Shown: positions 27,004 through 35,595, numbered from the stretch's first letter. The stretch is DNA of 64,000 bases from Paenibacillus sp. FSL H8-0537 (GCF_038051995.1 NZ_CP150290.1:6175001-6239000); one strand, 5' to 3'. Notes: generated by a model not told the origin, from the sequence alone. Numbers and translations: made by a program.

Positions 27004-27978
27004 ATGTCATACAATCACGTGAATTTATATATCAGTCATATTACCCCGAATTTGAAAGGACAAGTCGTCTCCCAGGAGGATAAAATCTGCGAAAGACCCC
27101 TCAATGATAGGGACAACTGCTTATTCGCCTTATATGAAGAGTATGACATGCTGGATCAAGGGCTGCCGCAACGGAGCAGCTTAACCGAGCCTACGCTTAT
27201 TAGCATTCAAGCCGCATCAGACCTTGGCCTCGCAGCAGCATTAAAGCTCAGCAACAAAGAGCCCGACTTGTTTCCTCAAAGCAGTCTCCTGATTTATTGC
27301 CATGAAACGGTAGAACCAAGCCTTTATTTAACACCTGCCATAAAGCTGAAAAAGGAATTGAAGATGAAGCGCACCCTCCCGTTCGCTGTCTCGCAACAAG
27401 GGTCGGCCGCCTTCATAGGCGCCCTGCAAACAACTCAAATCTTATGGAGCGACGCTCCCCCCACGGCACAGCAAACCGCCGTCATTATAACAGCTGACCA
27501 GCTAGCACCACCGCAAATGCGCAGTAGCTTGGACGTGTATCCCAAAGGGGATTGCTCCGTCGCCTGCCTGGTATCATCAACTCCTAGGGAAGGCGCTTAT
27601 TTTATTGAATCGATGGACATCGCTTCCTTCGTATTGAACAAAGAAGCAACCGGAAAGGACTTGCTTCTTGATGCTGCATCCGACCTCTTGCAGCGAGCCA
27701 TGGCAAGCTGGGGCATCAGCTATTCAGAACTCCGGATGATCATTCCACAGTCGTTCGACTCGACACTGCACGCTGTATTAGCCGAGCTGTCCGGAGGCCA
27801 GACACCTATTTATCGTCGCACGTTCGCCCCGACCTGCAACTTACTTACTAGTGACTGTTTGGTATCCCTTGAAGAGGCCCACAAACGGGAGAAATTTCTG
27901 GTGGGAGACCTGATCCTGCTGTTATTCGTAGGACCGCTTCATACGGCAGGAGTCATCCTGCTCCGAAAACTCGCATAA
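27004..27978 (+). CDS. KAS III-like protein with Ser replacing catalytic Cys
   Basis: This 324-residue KAS III-like protein starts at ATG 27004 after AAGGGGA, 19 bases downstream of the previous gene. The nucleophile segment reads PFAVSQQGSAAFIGA, so Ser134 occupies the Cys position, and the His position reads MIIPQSFDS (Gln). The C-terminal LILLLFVGPLHTAGVILLRK matches the other Ser-bearing protein (22219-23262). Each main operon therefore encodes one Cys-bearing and one Ser-bearing KAS III-like protein, consistent with two heteromeric pairs. Catalytic activity of this subunit is doubtful. Confidence 0.72.
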   Translation: MSYNHVNLYISHITPNLKGQVVSQEDKICERPLNDRDNCLFALYEEYDMLDQGLPQRSSLTEPTLISIQAASDLGLAAALKLSNKEPDLFPQSSLLIYCHETVEPSLYLTPAIKLKKELKMKRTLPFAVSQQGSAAFIGALQTTQILWSDAPPTAQQTAVIITADQLAPPQMRSSLDVYPKGDCSVACLVSSTPREGAYFIESMDIASFVLNKEATGKDLLLDAASDLLQRAMASWGISYSELRMIIPQSFDSTLHAVLAELSGGQTPIYRRTFAPTCNLLTSDCLVSLEEAHKREKFLVGDLILLLFVGPLHTAGVILLRKLA

Positions 27979-28105
27979 TTTTTGATGGATTGCGCATGCA
28001 AAACTAACAGTAGAGTTATGGAATTGCGGTACCTCCCTTGACTACAATTAAGCGTATATCTACATCGAACCCCTCGCTTTTTTTGATCGGAAAGGTGGTT
28101 TTTTG

Positions 28106-28930
28106 ATGAATATTGGCATTATTGGCTACGGAAACATAGGTCGTTTATTATGTGAAAGCTTTTTGGAGCGCGGTCTACTAAAGCCTGAACATTTGATTAT
28201 TCACACCAGGAGCCCAAAGAAGCTGGAGATCATTAATAAATATCCATCTATTCAAATCACTCACACACCAGAGGAATTAGCACAGCGGGCAGATTTGCTT
28301 TTCCTGTGTGTCAAGCCTCTTGAAATAGGCGCGGTTATGGCACAGATTTCCGACCATCTCCATGGGACCCATCTGGTTTCCACAGCAGCTTCTATCGAAA
28401 TCAGGGATTTAGAAGCTTACTACGATGCAAAAATCACAAAAATAATTCCAACCCTCACTTCCCAAGTAAAGGTAGGAATGACGCTTGTTTGCCACAATCA
28501 GCATGTTAAAGAAGTCGATATCGCAGCCCTCTATAAGCTGCTTCAAGCATTAGGAGATATAAAACGCATTGAGGAAGATGATTTTGAAGCGGCTGCCGAC
28601 TTAACAAGCTGTGCTCCTGGTTTAATCGCTTCCATGTTCGATGAATTTGTCGCTTCCGGTGTTCGCCATAGTCGCCTAACCCGTGAAGAAGCTGAAGAAA
28701 TGGTTATTACAACCTTGTATGGAACGGTCAAACTGCTCTATGAACAAAAGATGCGGTTCGACGAACTTGTCACCAAGGTCGCTACAAAGGGCGGCATTAC
28801 CCAAGAAGGCGTTAATGTTCTGCGCAGCGGGCTTCCGGCTGTATTTGATGAGGTATTCGAGCGAACTCTGGAGAAACATCATTTAATCAAGGCAATGAGC
28901 CGCCAAAATAAGCCGATAGGAGCGAAATAG
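28106..28930 (+). CDS. Pyrroline-5-carboxylate reductase-like oxidoreductase
   Basis: This is a ProC/ComER-family reductase of 274 residues. It has an N-terminal Rossmann NIGIIGYGNIGRLLCE, a LLFLCVKPLEIGAVM segment, VSTAASIEI and a helical C-terminal dimerisation region ending KGGITQEGVNVL. ProC reduces a cyclic imine (pyrroline-5-carboxylate) with NADPH. The start is ATG 28106 behind AAAGGTGG. It is in the rightward operon with a carrier protein and ligase, so it probably reduces a pathway-specific imine rather than serving primary proline synthesis. Confidence 0.82.
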   Translation: MNIGIIGYGNIGRLLCESFLERGLLKPEHLIIHTRSPKKLEIINKYPSIQITHTPEELAQRADLLFLCVKPLEIGAVMAQISDHLHGTHLVSTAASIEIRDLEAYYDAKITKIIPTLTSQVKVGMTLVCHNQHVKEVDIAALYKLLQALGDIKRIEEDDFEAAADLTSCAPGLIASMFDEFVASGVRHSRLTREEAEEMVITTLYGTVKLLYEQKMRFDELVTKVATKGGITQEGVNVLRSGLPAVFDEVFERTLEKHHLIKAMSRQNKPIGAK

Positions 28931-28932
28931 AC

Positions 28933-29904
28933 GTGTATAAAGTTGAGGTCAGCCCTATTGAGGGCCAGCTTGCGGATTGTGTGACAGTTTATTGCATAGC
29001 AAGATTAAAAGCAAAGGGAATGCTGAACTCGCAAGATATTACTGGGGCTTTCTGGCGCTTTAACTATCGCAGGGACCCTTTAATTTATTACTGGGTCAGC
29101 CAGTTTAATACCAGCGATGAAAGGAACCACCTGCTGGACACTTACTTTCATATCCGCATTCAGCCAGATGAAGGCGGTTTGGATAACCTCCACTGCAAAA
29201 TCACTAATCATCTAACTGCAGAACGACTTCCTATGTTATTCGTCGAACGTTATGAAATGCCCTATGATCTTCTTTATTATAAAAAGCATAGAGAACGCCA
29301 TTATGTGCTTGTGAACGGTTATGACCCTGTAGCGGATGTATACCATATCGTCGATTTTTTTGCCGATGAACCCTTCCATATGATTCCTCGTTCCACATTG
29401 GAAGTTGCGTTCAGCGAAGCCTACGATGAATCTCAGCCCATGCTGGTCGGTTCTCTGGACGGCATACCTATTTTAGGACCAGAGCAACTGGAAGCTATTA
29501 TTCAGTCGAACATAGCCAGTATGACGCAGAACGACAATCGCACAGCCGGGTTCCCGGCAATGAGCCAATTGGCAGGGGATATTACGATAGGAGATGATTT
29601 CTTCCAGCAATATATCCCAATGTTAAATTTGTTCTCCAAGTTAAAACATGTATCTGTCTATCGAAAGCAGCATGCTGACTTCCTAACCAGATACTTCGAT
29701 GCAGGCAATCTGCCTGAACAATTTAACCGTCAAAGCGGTCGTTGGATTCTTCTGGCCAACTACTTACTTAAAGGCCATCTAACAAAACAGGAAAAATATT
29801 ATACGAAGGCATTAATCGAGCTGGAGTTCATTACCCAACACGAGAATGAAATTATGGAAAGTTACTCCAACCTAACCAATCGAATGAAGCGGGTGGTCAT
29901 ATGA
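28933..29904 (+). CDS. BtrH-like papain-fold acyltransferase candidate
   Basis: This 323-residue protein starts at GTG 28933 after an AGGAG site. Its N-terminal half resembles the butirosin BtrH N-terminal (papain-like) domain: a candidate nucleophilic Cys in GQLADCVTVYCIARL and a His in RHYVLVNGYDPVADVYHIVDFF followed by acidic residues. BtrH transfers an acyl group from the carrier protein BtrI to ribostamycin. The helical C-terminal half is unassigned. Next to a carrier protein and a carrier-loading ligase, a role in moving an aminoacyl group off its carrier is attractive but is inference. Confidence 0.55.
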   Translation: MYKVEVSPIEGQLADCVTVYCIARLKAKGMLNSQDITGAFWRFNYRRDPLIYYWVSQFNTSDERNHLLDTYFHIRIQPDEGGLDNLHCKITNHLTAERLPMLFVERYEMPYDLLYYKKHRERHYVLVNGYDPVADVYHIVDFFADEPFHMIPRSTLEVAFSEAYDESQPMLVGSLDGIPILGPEQLEAIIQSNIASMTQNDNRTAGFPAMSQLAGDITIGDDFFQQYIPMLNLFSKLKHVSVYRKQHADFLTRYFDAGNLPEQFNRQSGRWILLANYLLKGHLTKQEKYYTKALIELEFITQHENEIMESYSNLTNRMKRVVI

Positions 29905-30893
29905 AGGACGTCATCATTATTGGCGGAGGCCCATGCGGCATAGCTACAGCTATAGAAGCGAAAAAAAACAATTTAGACTACCTCGTGCTGGAAAAAGGCT
30001 GCATCGTTAATCACATCACCCAATTCCCTACCTATGTGACCTTGTTCGGCGCTTGTGAAGATTTCGAGATAGGCGGGGTGCCGTTCACACTGGACTATGG
30101 GCCTCCACGGAAAAAGGATGCGATGCGATACTATTATAAAGTAGTCAAGCACTTCGATTTGGATATTCATCAATATGAAGAAGTGACTCACGTGGAGCAG
30201 GTACAAGAAGGCAACGACCGTTTTTATACGGTGACCTCTCAACAACGTGGACAAACCAATGTCTATCGGGCGCGCAATGTCGTTTTTGCAACTGGGTTTG
30301 TCAGCAACCCGCGAAAATTGGGAATTGACGGAGAGGAACTGCCGAAAGTACTGCATTTGTTTACGGAAGCCCATTTTTTCGCTAATCAAAAAGTACTTAT
30401 CATTGGCACCGGGCATTCCGGACTAGAGGCCATAATCGACTTGTGCGCCGTTGATGCGCAAGTGACCTTGGTCCATCGTGGAGATAATCTTTCTTATACA
30501 CCAAAAAGATGGATGTTGGCGGAGGCTCGCAAATTAATGGATGCCGGTCAAATTAAAGCCCATTTCTCTTCAACTGTAACGGCTATCGAGCAAGATCGCG
30601 TTCATATTCATACACCAGATGGCCCGATTGCGATCGAGAACGATTTTGTGCTGAAATTAGTTGGGTTTCAACCCCAATATGAAATGCTTGATTCGCTAGG
30701 CGTACAATTTAGTCCTGATACTGGAGCTCCTTTATTTAATGACGGTACGATGGAATCAAACGTTCCAGGCATCTATGTTGCAGGCGTGTACGCAGGTGGT
30801 AGAGATGTGAACACCTATCAAATCTCTACAGGCCGATTCCATGCTTCCAAAATCATCACCAACATCGCCCGACGTATTGGTATCCTCGTATAA
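29901..30893 (+). CDS. YpdA-family FAD/NAD(P)-dependent oxidoreductase
   Basis: This 330-residue two-dinucleotide-binding flavoprotein has an FAD motif IIGGGPCGIATAIEAKKN at the N-terminus and an NAD(P) motif IIGTGHSGLEAIIDL mid-protein, then a C-terminal GIYVAGVYAGGRDVN segment. It follows the YpdA pattern (bacillithiol-disulfide reductase) throughout. It overlaps the preceding gene by 4 bases. In this operon it may act as an amine/thiol oxidoreductase on a pathway intermediate. A thiol-redox role matching bacillithiol conjugates of an electrophilic product is an alternative. Confidence 0.82.
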   Translation: MKDVIIIGGGPCGIATAIEAKKNNLDYLVLEKGCIVNHITQFPTYVTLFGACEDFEIGGVPFTLDYGPPRKKDAMRYYYKVVKHFDLDIHQYEEVTHVEQVQEGNDRFYTVTSQQRGQTNVYRARNVVFATGFVSNPRKLGIDGEELPKVLHLFTEAHFFANQKVLIIGTGHSGLEAIIDLCAVDAQVTLVHRGDNLSYTPKRWMLAEARKLMDAGQIKAHFSSTVTAIEQDRVHIHTPDGPIAIENDFVLKLVGFQPQYEMLDSLGVQFSPDTGAPLFNDGTMESNVPGIYVAGVYAGGRDVNTYQISTGRFHASKIITNIARRIGILV

Positions 30894-30912
30894 GGAAAGG
30901 AGATCATCCCTA

Positions 30913-31152
30913 GTGAGAGAGTTGATCATCGAGCTTATTTCCAAACAAATGACCGTTAGTCCTACGATTTCGGATGATGAAGATTTATTTTTGGCAGGTC
31001 TCAATTCCATTAAGTTCATACATCTCATTGTTGATCTCGAACTAAAGTTTGACATGGAAGTTTCGGATAACGACTTGACCTTCGAGACCTTCTCAACCAT
31101 CCAAAAAATTATGCAATACGTTCATCTAAAAAGTCCCATATCCAAAAAATAA
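30913..31152 (+). CDS. Carrier protein for aminoacyl ligase
   Basis: This is a 79-residue carrier protein. The start is GTG 30913 behind AAAGGAG; in-frame upstream codons lie inside the flavoprotein gene. The attachment motif is LFLAGLNSIKFIHLIVDLE, with Ser32 as the phosphopantetheine site and Asn in place of the more usual Asp. It directly precedes an aaRS-like ligase, the arrangement known for amino acid:carrier protein ligases. It is therefore the likely aminoacyl acceptor, distinct from the carrier at 11118-11384. Confidence 0.87.
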   Translation: MRELIIELISKQMTVSPTISDDEDLFLAGLNSIKFIHLIVDLELKFDMEVSDNDLTFETFSTIQKIMQYVHLKSPISKK

Positions 31153-31182
31153 TAGACCTGCAAGGTCTTGGAGGTAGCTCTA

Positions 31183-32394
31183 ATGGAAATAACCATTCCT
31201 TTGAAAAAGCAAATTGATCCTCAGCATATCGATCAGCTCAACTATTTGCTGAAATTTGTATCCAGCCAGTTTTCTAGTGTATGTCAGGCTGAAGGTCCTG
31301 TATTGATAGCTTCGTTTGAGGAATTGGATGAACCGACAGCTCTTCATTTGACGCATGAAGCCTTGAATCGGATAATCGGACCACGCAATCTCATCTATAA
31401 GCAAAAAATTGAGTTTACGAATTCGGTATCTGTTCCTTATTCTTCCAACATTCTTGAAGAGCTTATCCGCAATAAAATTCTCATACCCAGCGGTCAGGGC
31501 ATGTATACGTACCGGGAGCCCTTCTCCTTGCTGATTGAGTTTCTGGATCAGTACATCGTCTCCAAAATTGCTGGACCGCTAAAAGCAAAGTTGGAATATT
31601 ACCCATCGCTCATTTCCATCTCAACCTTGAACAAGACGAACCACTTCACCTCTTTTCCGCAGCATGTACTGTTTACAAGCCATTTATCCGAGGACTTCAC
31701 AGCGATTGACGACTTTACTCAGTCTGTCAAAGATTCAGGAGGATTACATGTCGAACAGTTAGAGAGCGCTCATTTGAAGCCAGCGCCTTACACCAAAAAC
31801 CCTGCAGTTTGCTATCACTGTTACCAAGCGCTTGAAGCTGAGCAAATCAAAGAAGGACAAATTGTCACAGCCGTAGGCCGCTGCAGTCGCTATGAAAGTA
31901 ATAATCATGATGCATTTGGCAGACTGCTTGACTTTTCCATGAGGGAAATCATTTTCGTTGGATCGGATGAATTCGTCCAATCCAATAGAGCAGCCTCCCA
32001 TACATTATTAAAGGAATGCTTATCGGAATGGATGACAGACGGATTTTTTGAGAATGCCAATGATCCATTTTTCACTAACGACTACAATATTAAATCATTT
32101 TTCCAAAGAGATTTAGAGATGAAATACGAGCTGCGCTTCACCGTTCCGTATTTGAATTCAAGCCTAGCCGTAGCATCCAGCAATTACCACGGCAATGTAT
32201 TTGGTGATTCTTTCTCCATCAAAGCCGATGGCAAGCCTGCCGTTACTGGCTGCCTGGCCTTCGGATTAGAACGATGGGTTCTGGCCTTCCTTGCACAATA
32301 CGGCTTAGCTAAAGAGAACTGGCCTCCTGCCATTCAACACCAATTTGTAAAATGGAACGAGCAGCGAACTTATCATATGGTCCAGAAGGTTTAA
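31183..32394 (+). CDS. Class II aaRS-like amino acid:carrier-protein ligase
   Basis: This 403-residue protein resembles the catalytic core of atypical seryl-tRNA synthetases without a tRNA-binding domain. The class II motif 2 region is VGRCSRYESN followed by FGRLLDFSMREIIFVG, motif 3 is GLERWVLAFL, and CYHCYQ plus other residues may bind zinc. Proteins of this type (described by Mocibob and colleagues) load small amino acids such as glycine or alanine onto phosphopantetheinyl carriers. The start ATG 31183 follows GGAGG, 28 bases after the carrier gene stop. The amino acid loaded is unknown; 2,3-diaminopropionate or serine are candidates. Confidence 0.85.
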   Translation: MEITIPLKKQIDPQHIDQLNYLLKFVSSQFSSVCQAEGPVLIASFEELDEPTALHLTHEALNRIIGPRNLIYKQKIEFTNSVSVPYSSNILEELIRNKILIPSGQGMYTYREPFSLLIEFLDQYIVSKIAGPLKAKLEYYPSLISISTLNKTNHFTSFPQHVLFTSHLSEDFTAIDDFTQSVKDSGGLHVEQLESAHLKPAPYTKNPAVCYHCYQALEAEQIKEGQIVTAVGRCSRYESNNHDAFGRLLDFSMREIIFVGSDEFVQSNRAASHTLLKECLSEWMTDGFFENANDPFFTNDYNIKSFFQRDLEMKYELRFTVPYLNSSLAVASSNYHGNVFGDSFSIKADGKPAVTGCLAFGLERWVLAFLAQYGLAKENWPPAIQHQFVKWNEQRTYHMVQKV

Positions 32395-32421
32395 TCGAAT
32401 ACAAAAGAGTGAGGGATATGA

Positions 32422-33420
32422 ATGTTATATTTGACTACCCAACATATTTTACAACTCGGAATCAATTGGCATGCAGCGATTAGAACAATTGAGGAAAGTG
32501 TAGTTGCCCTCTCTCAAGGGGATTATACACAGCCTATTAAACCGTATCTGCATTTTAACAATCCAGAAAACCGCATCATTGCGATGCCGGCATCTGTCGG
32601 GGGAAACACCAACATGGCCGGCTTGAAATGGATCGCCAGTTTTCCGAACAACACAAAACAGGGACTTCCGCGAGCGCATTGTGTAACCATCTTGAACGAT
32701 ATGAACAGCGGGGTTCCGCTTGCGATATTCAATACGGCCCTGTTGAGTGGAATCCGCACGGCAGCCGTTAGCGGACTTATCATCCAGCAGCTTGAAGCCT
32801 ATCGACACCTAGATGACGTCACTCTGGGTATCGTTGGGTTCGGACCTATCGGCCAAATGCATTTGCAAATGGCTACTGCTTTACTAGGTGATCGAATCGG
32901 CAGCATTCTCGTCTACGATTTGTGCGGCTTCGATCCAGGTCCATTCGAAAAAGCATACGGCAGCAAATTTCAACAAAAGAAAACTTGGCAAGAGGTATAC
33001 CAAGCGTCTGACATCTTCATCACCTGTACAGTTTCCAAATTGGGCTATATTGATCAGCCTCCTAAAAACAATGCCCTTCTTCTGAATATTTCTCTAAGGG
33101 ATTTTACACCAGCTATCATGGATTGCACTCCCTCTATCTTTGTAGATAATTGGGAGGAGGTATGCCGAGCCGGCACTGACATTGAAGTACTACATGTCAA
33201 ACGAGGCTTGCACAAAGAACATGTGCAAACCATTGAAGATATTGTCTGCGGCCAAGCCTTCTCGACCCTTCCAGAGAACCATCCCATCTTCTTTAACCCT
33301 ATGGGAATGGCAATTTTCGATATCGCTGTTTGTACGTATTATTACCAACTGGCGCTTGCAAACGAAATTGGATATTCTCTTGGAGATGAAGCCCAAACGC
33401 CGTATACCAACATGCAATAA
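32422..33420 (+). CDS. sbnB: SbnB-like 2,3-diaminopropionate biosynthesis dehydrogenase
   Basis: This 332-residue member of the ornithine cyclodeaminase/mu-crystallin family is closest to SbnB. Features are MAGLKWIASFPNN, LLSGIRTAAVSGL, and the NAD-binding LGIVGFGPIGQMHL. SbnB oxidatively cleaves the SbnA product to L-2,3-diaminopropionate and 2-oxoglutarate. The start ATG 32422 follows GTGAGGG. It is the last gene of the rightward operon, with a hairpin terminator 46 bases downstream, while its partner SbnA is in the third unit at 7.1-8.1 kb. Confidence 0.9.
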   Translation: MLYLTTQHILQLGINWHAAIRTIEESVVALSQGDYTQPIKPYLHFNNPENRIIAMPASVGGNTNMAGLKWIASFPNNTKQGLPRAHCVTILNDMNSGVPLAIFNTALLSGIRTAAVSGLIIQQLEAYRHLDDVTLGIVGFGPIGQMHLQMATALLGDRIGSILVYDLCGFDPGPFEKAYGSKFQQKKTWQEVYQASDIFITCTVSKLGYIDQPPKNNALLLNISLRDFTPAIMDCTPSIFVDNWEEVCRAGTDIEVLHVKRGLHKEHVQTIEDIVCGQAFSTLPENHPIFFNPMGMAIFDIAVCTYYYQLALANEIGYSLGDEAQTPYTNMQ

Positions 33421-33465
33421 AAATATAACTGAAATATTCAAAAAGAGTATGCATGAATCAGGCTA

Positions 33466-33508
33466 AAGGCTCCTCAGTGTAATTCAAATACTTAAATGAG
33501 GGAGCCTT
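33466..33508 (+). terminator. Hairpin terminator after the sbnB operon
   Basis: AAGGCTCCTCA pairs with TGAGGGAGCCTT across a 20-base loop, followed by CGTTCTTTC. It is placed to end the rightward operon and lies between convergent genes, so it may also serve the regulator at 33529-34260. Confidence 0.6.
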
Positions 33509-33528
33509 CGTTCTTTCATCAACAACGA

Positions 33529-34260
33529 TTATGATTGAACTCTGGATCGATAATTTGCCAAATGAGACATAATACCCTGTGTCTTATTATCTAGTAGCAT
33601 ATAACCCATACCTTTTTTATAAATGATTATATCTGAGGGATGCTTTTCGCTGCGAAGCTTGCACCGTAATTTATAGATATACTGCCTAGCGTTCTCAGGG
33701 GTCGTATATTCATCCCAGATCGTAAGTAAAATGTGTTGAATACTAACAAAACGATACCTATTCTTTACAAAAAACATTAGTAATTCGAACTCTTTACCAG
33801 GCAAAGGAATAAAGTTCCCTTCAGTTAATAACAATTGAAAGTCAGTGCTCAAAATGATATGAGGAGATATTTCAATGTCTCCTTCCATCTTTTTATGATT
33901 GTTATCTAACATTTGAATAAAATGTTTAAGGTGATCCCTACGCATAGGGTTCGTACTGTAGTTTTTAATCATAATATTTTTACGATTAGATTCCATTTTT
34001 GGGAAATGATTTGATGTAAGCGCTTCCCCTAAAATCAATACAGGACAGTTCCAGTTTCCAGCAAGCTCCATATATGTTTTAACACTGTTCCCAGCAAAAT
34101 TAGAACTACACCATATGACTGCCAAAACATCCATATATGAAATAATAGGCTGCAAATACTCGATATCACTAAGATGGATGATGCCGACTTCATCATTCAA
34201 GACACACTGCTTAGTATCCGTGAAGAGACTTTTATCATCACTAACTACCACAATATTCAT
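33529..34260 (-). CDS. Orphan OmpR/PhoB-type winged-helix regulator with degenerate receiver
   Basis: This 243-residue protein has a C-terminal OmpR-type DNA-binding domain (about residues 130-225: FIPLPGKEFELLMFFVKNRYR, SIQHILLTIWDEY, NARQYIYKLRCKL). The N-terminal ~120 residues keep the alpha/beta receiver pattern, but the expected phospho-Asp position reads VLAVIWCSSN with no Asp. No histidine kinase is adjacent. Its place next to the rightward operon and opposite orientation make it the best local candidate for a regulator of the cluster. Ligand- or phosphorylation-independent control is likely. Confidence 0.8.
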   Translation of the reverse strand: MNIVVVSDDKSLFTDTKQCVLNDEVGIIHLSDIEYLQPIISYMDVLAVIWCSSNFAGNSVKTYMELAGNWNCPVLILGEALTSNHFPKMESNRKNIMIKNYSTNPMRRDHLKHFIQMLDNNHKKMEGDIEISPHIILSTDFQLLLTEGNFIPLPGKEFELLMFFVKNRYRFVSIQHILLTIWDEYTTPENARQYIYKLRCKLRSEKHPSDIIIYKKGMGYMLLDNKTQGIMSHLANYRSRVQS

Positions 34261-34599
34261 GAATTATTTCCCTCCTAGTTTCTCTAGCCAACTTTTAGTC
34301 AACCCAAAGCTACTATTCACCTATGGTTTTGCATCAATCGCCATAATTCAACTCTACAGGAATTTTTTGCAGCAGTCCATAAAATAATGTTTTTTAATCG
34401 TTAATCATACGTTAATTTGAAAAATAATCAACCAATTCCTCTAAATGGAACTTTTATACAGAAACGAGTTTTTTACCCCTTCGCTCTATTGAGCGAGTAA
34501 CAAGTTATTAACTAGATTCATAGCAATGCCTGGTTTTGAGAGTTTCATAAGCATTTAGTATAACGAAGAATGGGGAACTTGAAGCACTGTTGCTATCAG
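34261..34599. other. Intergenic, no gene seen
   Basis: AT-rich sequence upstream of the orphan regulator. It probably contains that gene's promoter. I see no coding frame with support. Confidence 0.5.
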
Positions 34600-34985
34600 G
34601 TCTTCTTTAGCTGTGGCGCATCACGCTGTTCCGATTTGCGCATATCATCAACGGCTTCATTGACCTGTTTCATGACGTGAAATTTATCAAATGACACTTC
34701 TACTGTTTGGAACTGTGCTTCAATATTTAAATATCGCGGGATAACCCACGGCGAATTCACAACCCCCTATTCTACTAGCCAATCGTTTGATGGTCTTTAT
34801 TGATCTTTTACAAACTTCTCCTCTCTTGTATACAGGAGGTATCTGGTTCTATCCTGTCGGGGCAAAAGGGGATGTTTTACCGCTTGGGGTTGACCTTAAG
34901 TACGTTGAAAACGATCCGTTTGACGATGATACACTTTCCCTTCCTGCCTTTTATCCTGCAAATCGCTAAAATATTTCACTTTCCA
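34600..34985 (-). pseudogene. Decayed transposase fragments (ISL3-like)
   Basis: The minus strand at about 34600-34700 encodes FDKFHVMKQVNEAVDDMRK, typical of ISL3-family transposases. A second stretch at 34890-34985 (KYFSDLQDKRQEGKVYH) looks like another transposase N-terminus. Neither belongs to an open frame; both are remnants. The surrounding 34261-35595 interval holds no intact gene. Confidence 0.6.
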
Positions 34986-35059
34986 TCAGCATCAAAATGA
35001 ACTAATATTTGTTTGCATCTACTAAAATGTCTCTTCATGAGTAACTACTTAGGTGGTTT

Positions 35060-35200
35060 AGAAGTTGAATTGGTCTTTTAAGGCATCGGAGAGAGACGAG
35101 AGAACGGGGAGATGCTGCTTAGCAACGTGGAAATAACGCCGCGCATACGAGCAAAATGTTTGGCAGCGGATGGATCTGATTTCAGGCGACGGCTACAACT
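35060..35200 (-). pseudogene. IS66 transposase C-terminal remnant
   Basis: The minus strand encodes PSAAKHFARMRGVISTLLSS, the C-terminal signature of IS66-family TnpC proteins, without the rest of the gene. A second, related fragment is at 37058-37472. Both are decayed. Confidence 0.6.
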
Positions 35201-35468
35201 GCGGATATCGTAAGTTAACCGTTGATCTGAAGCGCACGTACCAGCTAATTGTTTCATTCAGCCTATTCCAATTGAGGCGGATCGCTTATGATTTGAAAAG
35301 CTGTGAAAGAATGAGATAAAGAGAGCATGTGTCCAAATCAAGTGCCAGGCTTCATTTTTATCATCGTATTTCAATATGCGTAAGTTCCCACGGTTTTTCA
35401 AGCGCTATCGTTACTCGAAACATCTTAGCAATCAAGTTATCTTTATCGCTTCTTGGCGTCCACATCGA

Positions 35469-35509
35469 TAAGTACCACCCTAATAATAATATAATTAGGG
35501 TGGTACTTA
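35469..35509. repeat. Perfect 16-bp inverted repeat
   Basis: TAAGTACCACCCTAAT and ATTAGGGTGGTACTTA form a perfect stem with a 9-base AT loop. No T-run follows on either strand and no gene is close on the plus strand. It could be a site for a dimeric regulator or an IS end; its function is unknown. Confidence 0.7.
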
Positions 35510-35595
35510 CATCAGCACTTCCGAACAGACCTAAGCCTTTCGGTGTTACGATGAAGCGTTTTTTCGTTAATCAAGTTCTCTAAACTCAACTTGAT

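Noticed and set aside
1..33420. Staphyloferrin B-type siderophore cluster
   Set aside because: SbnA, SbnB and a SbnH-like decarboxylase are present, but no IucA/IucC-type synthetase or siderophore uptake gene is in the locus, while uvrBA, KAS III and carrier genes point elsewhere.
34787..34969. Small plus-strand open frames around 34.8-35.0 kb
   Set aside because: They are antisense to transposase-like remnants and have no start signals or recognisable domains.
35469..35509. T-box riboswitch terminator (GGGTGGTAC motif)
   Set aside because: Only a simple hairpin is present, with no specifier stem, no T-run and no downstream synthetase or amino-acid gene.
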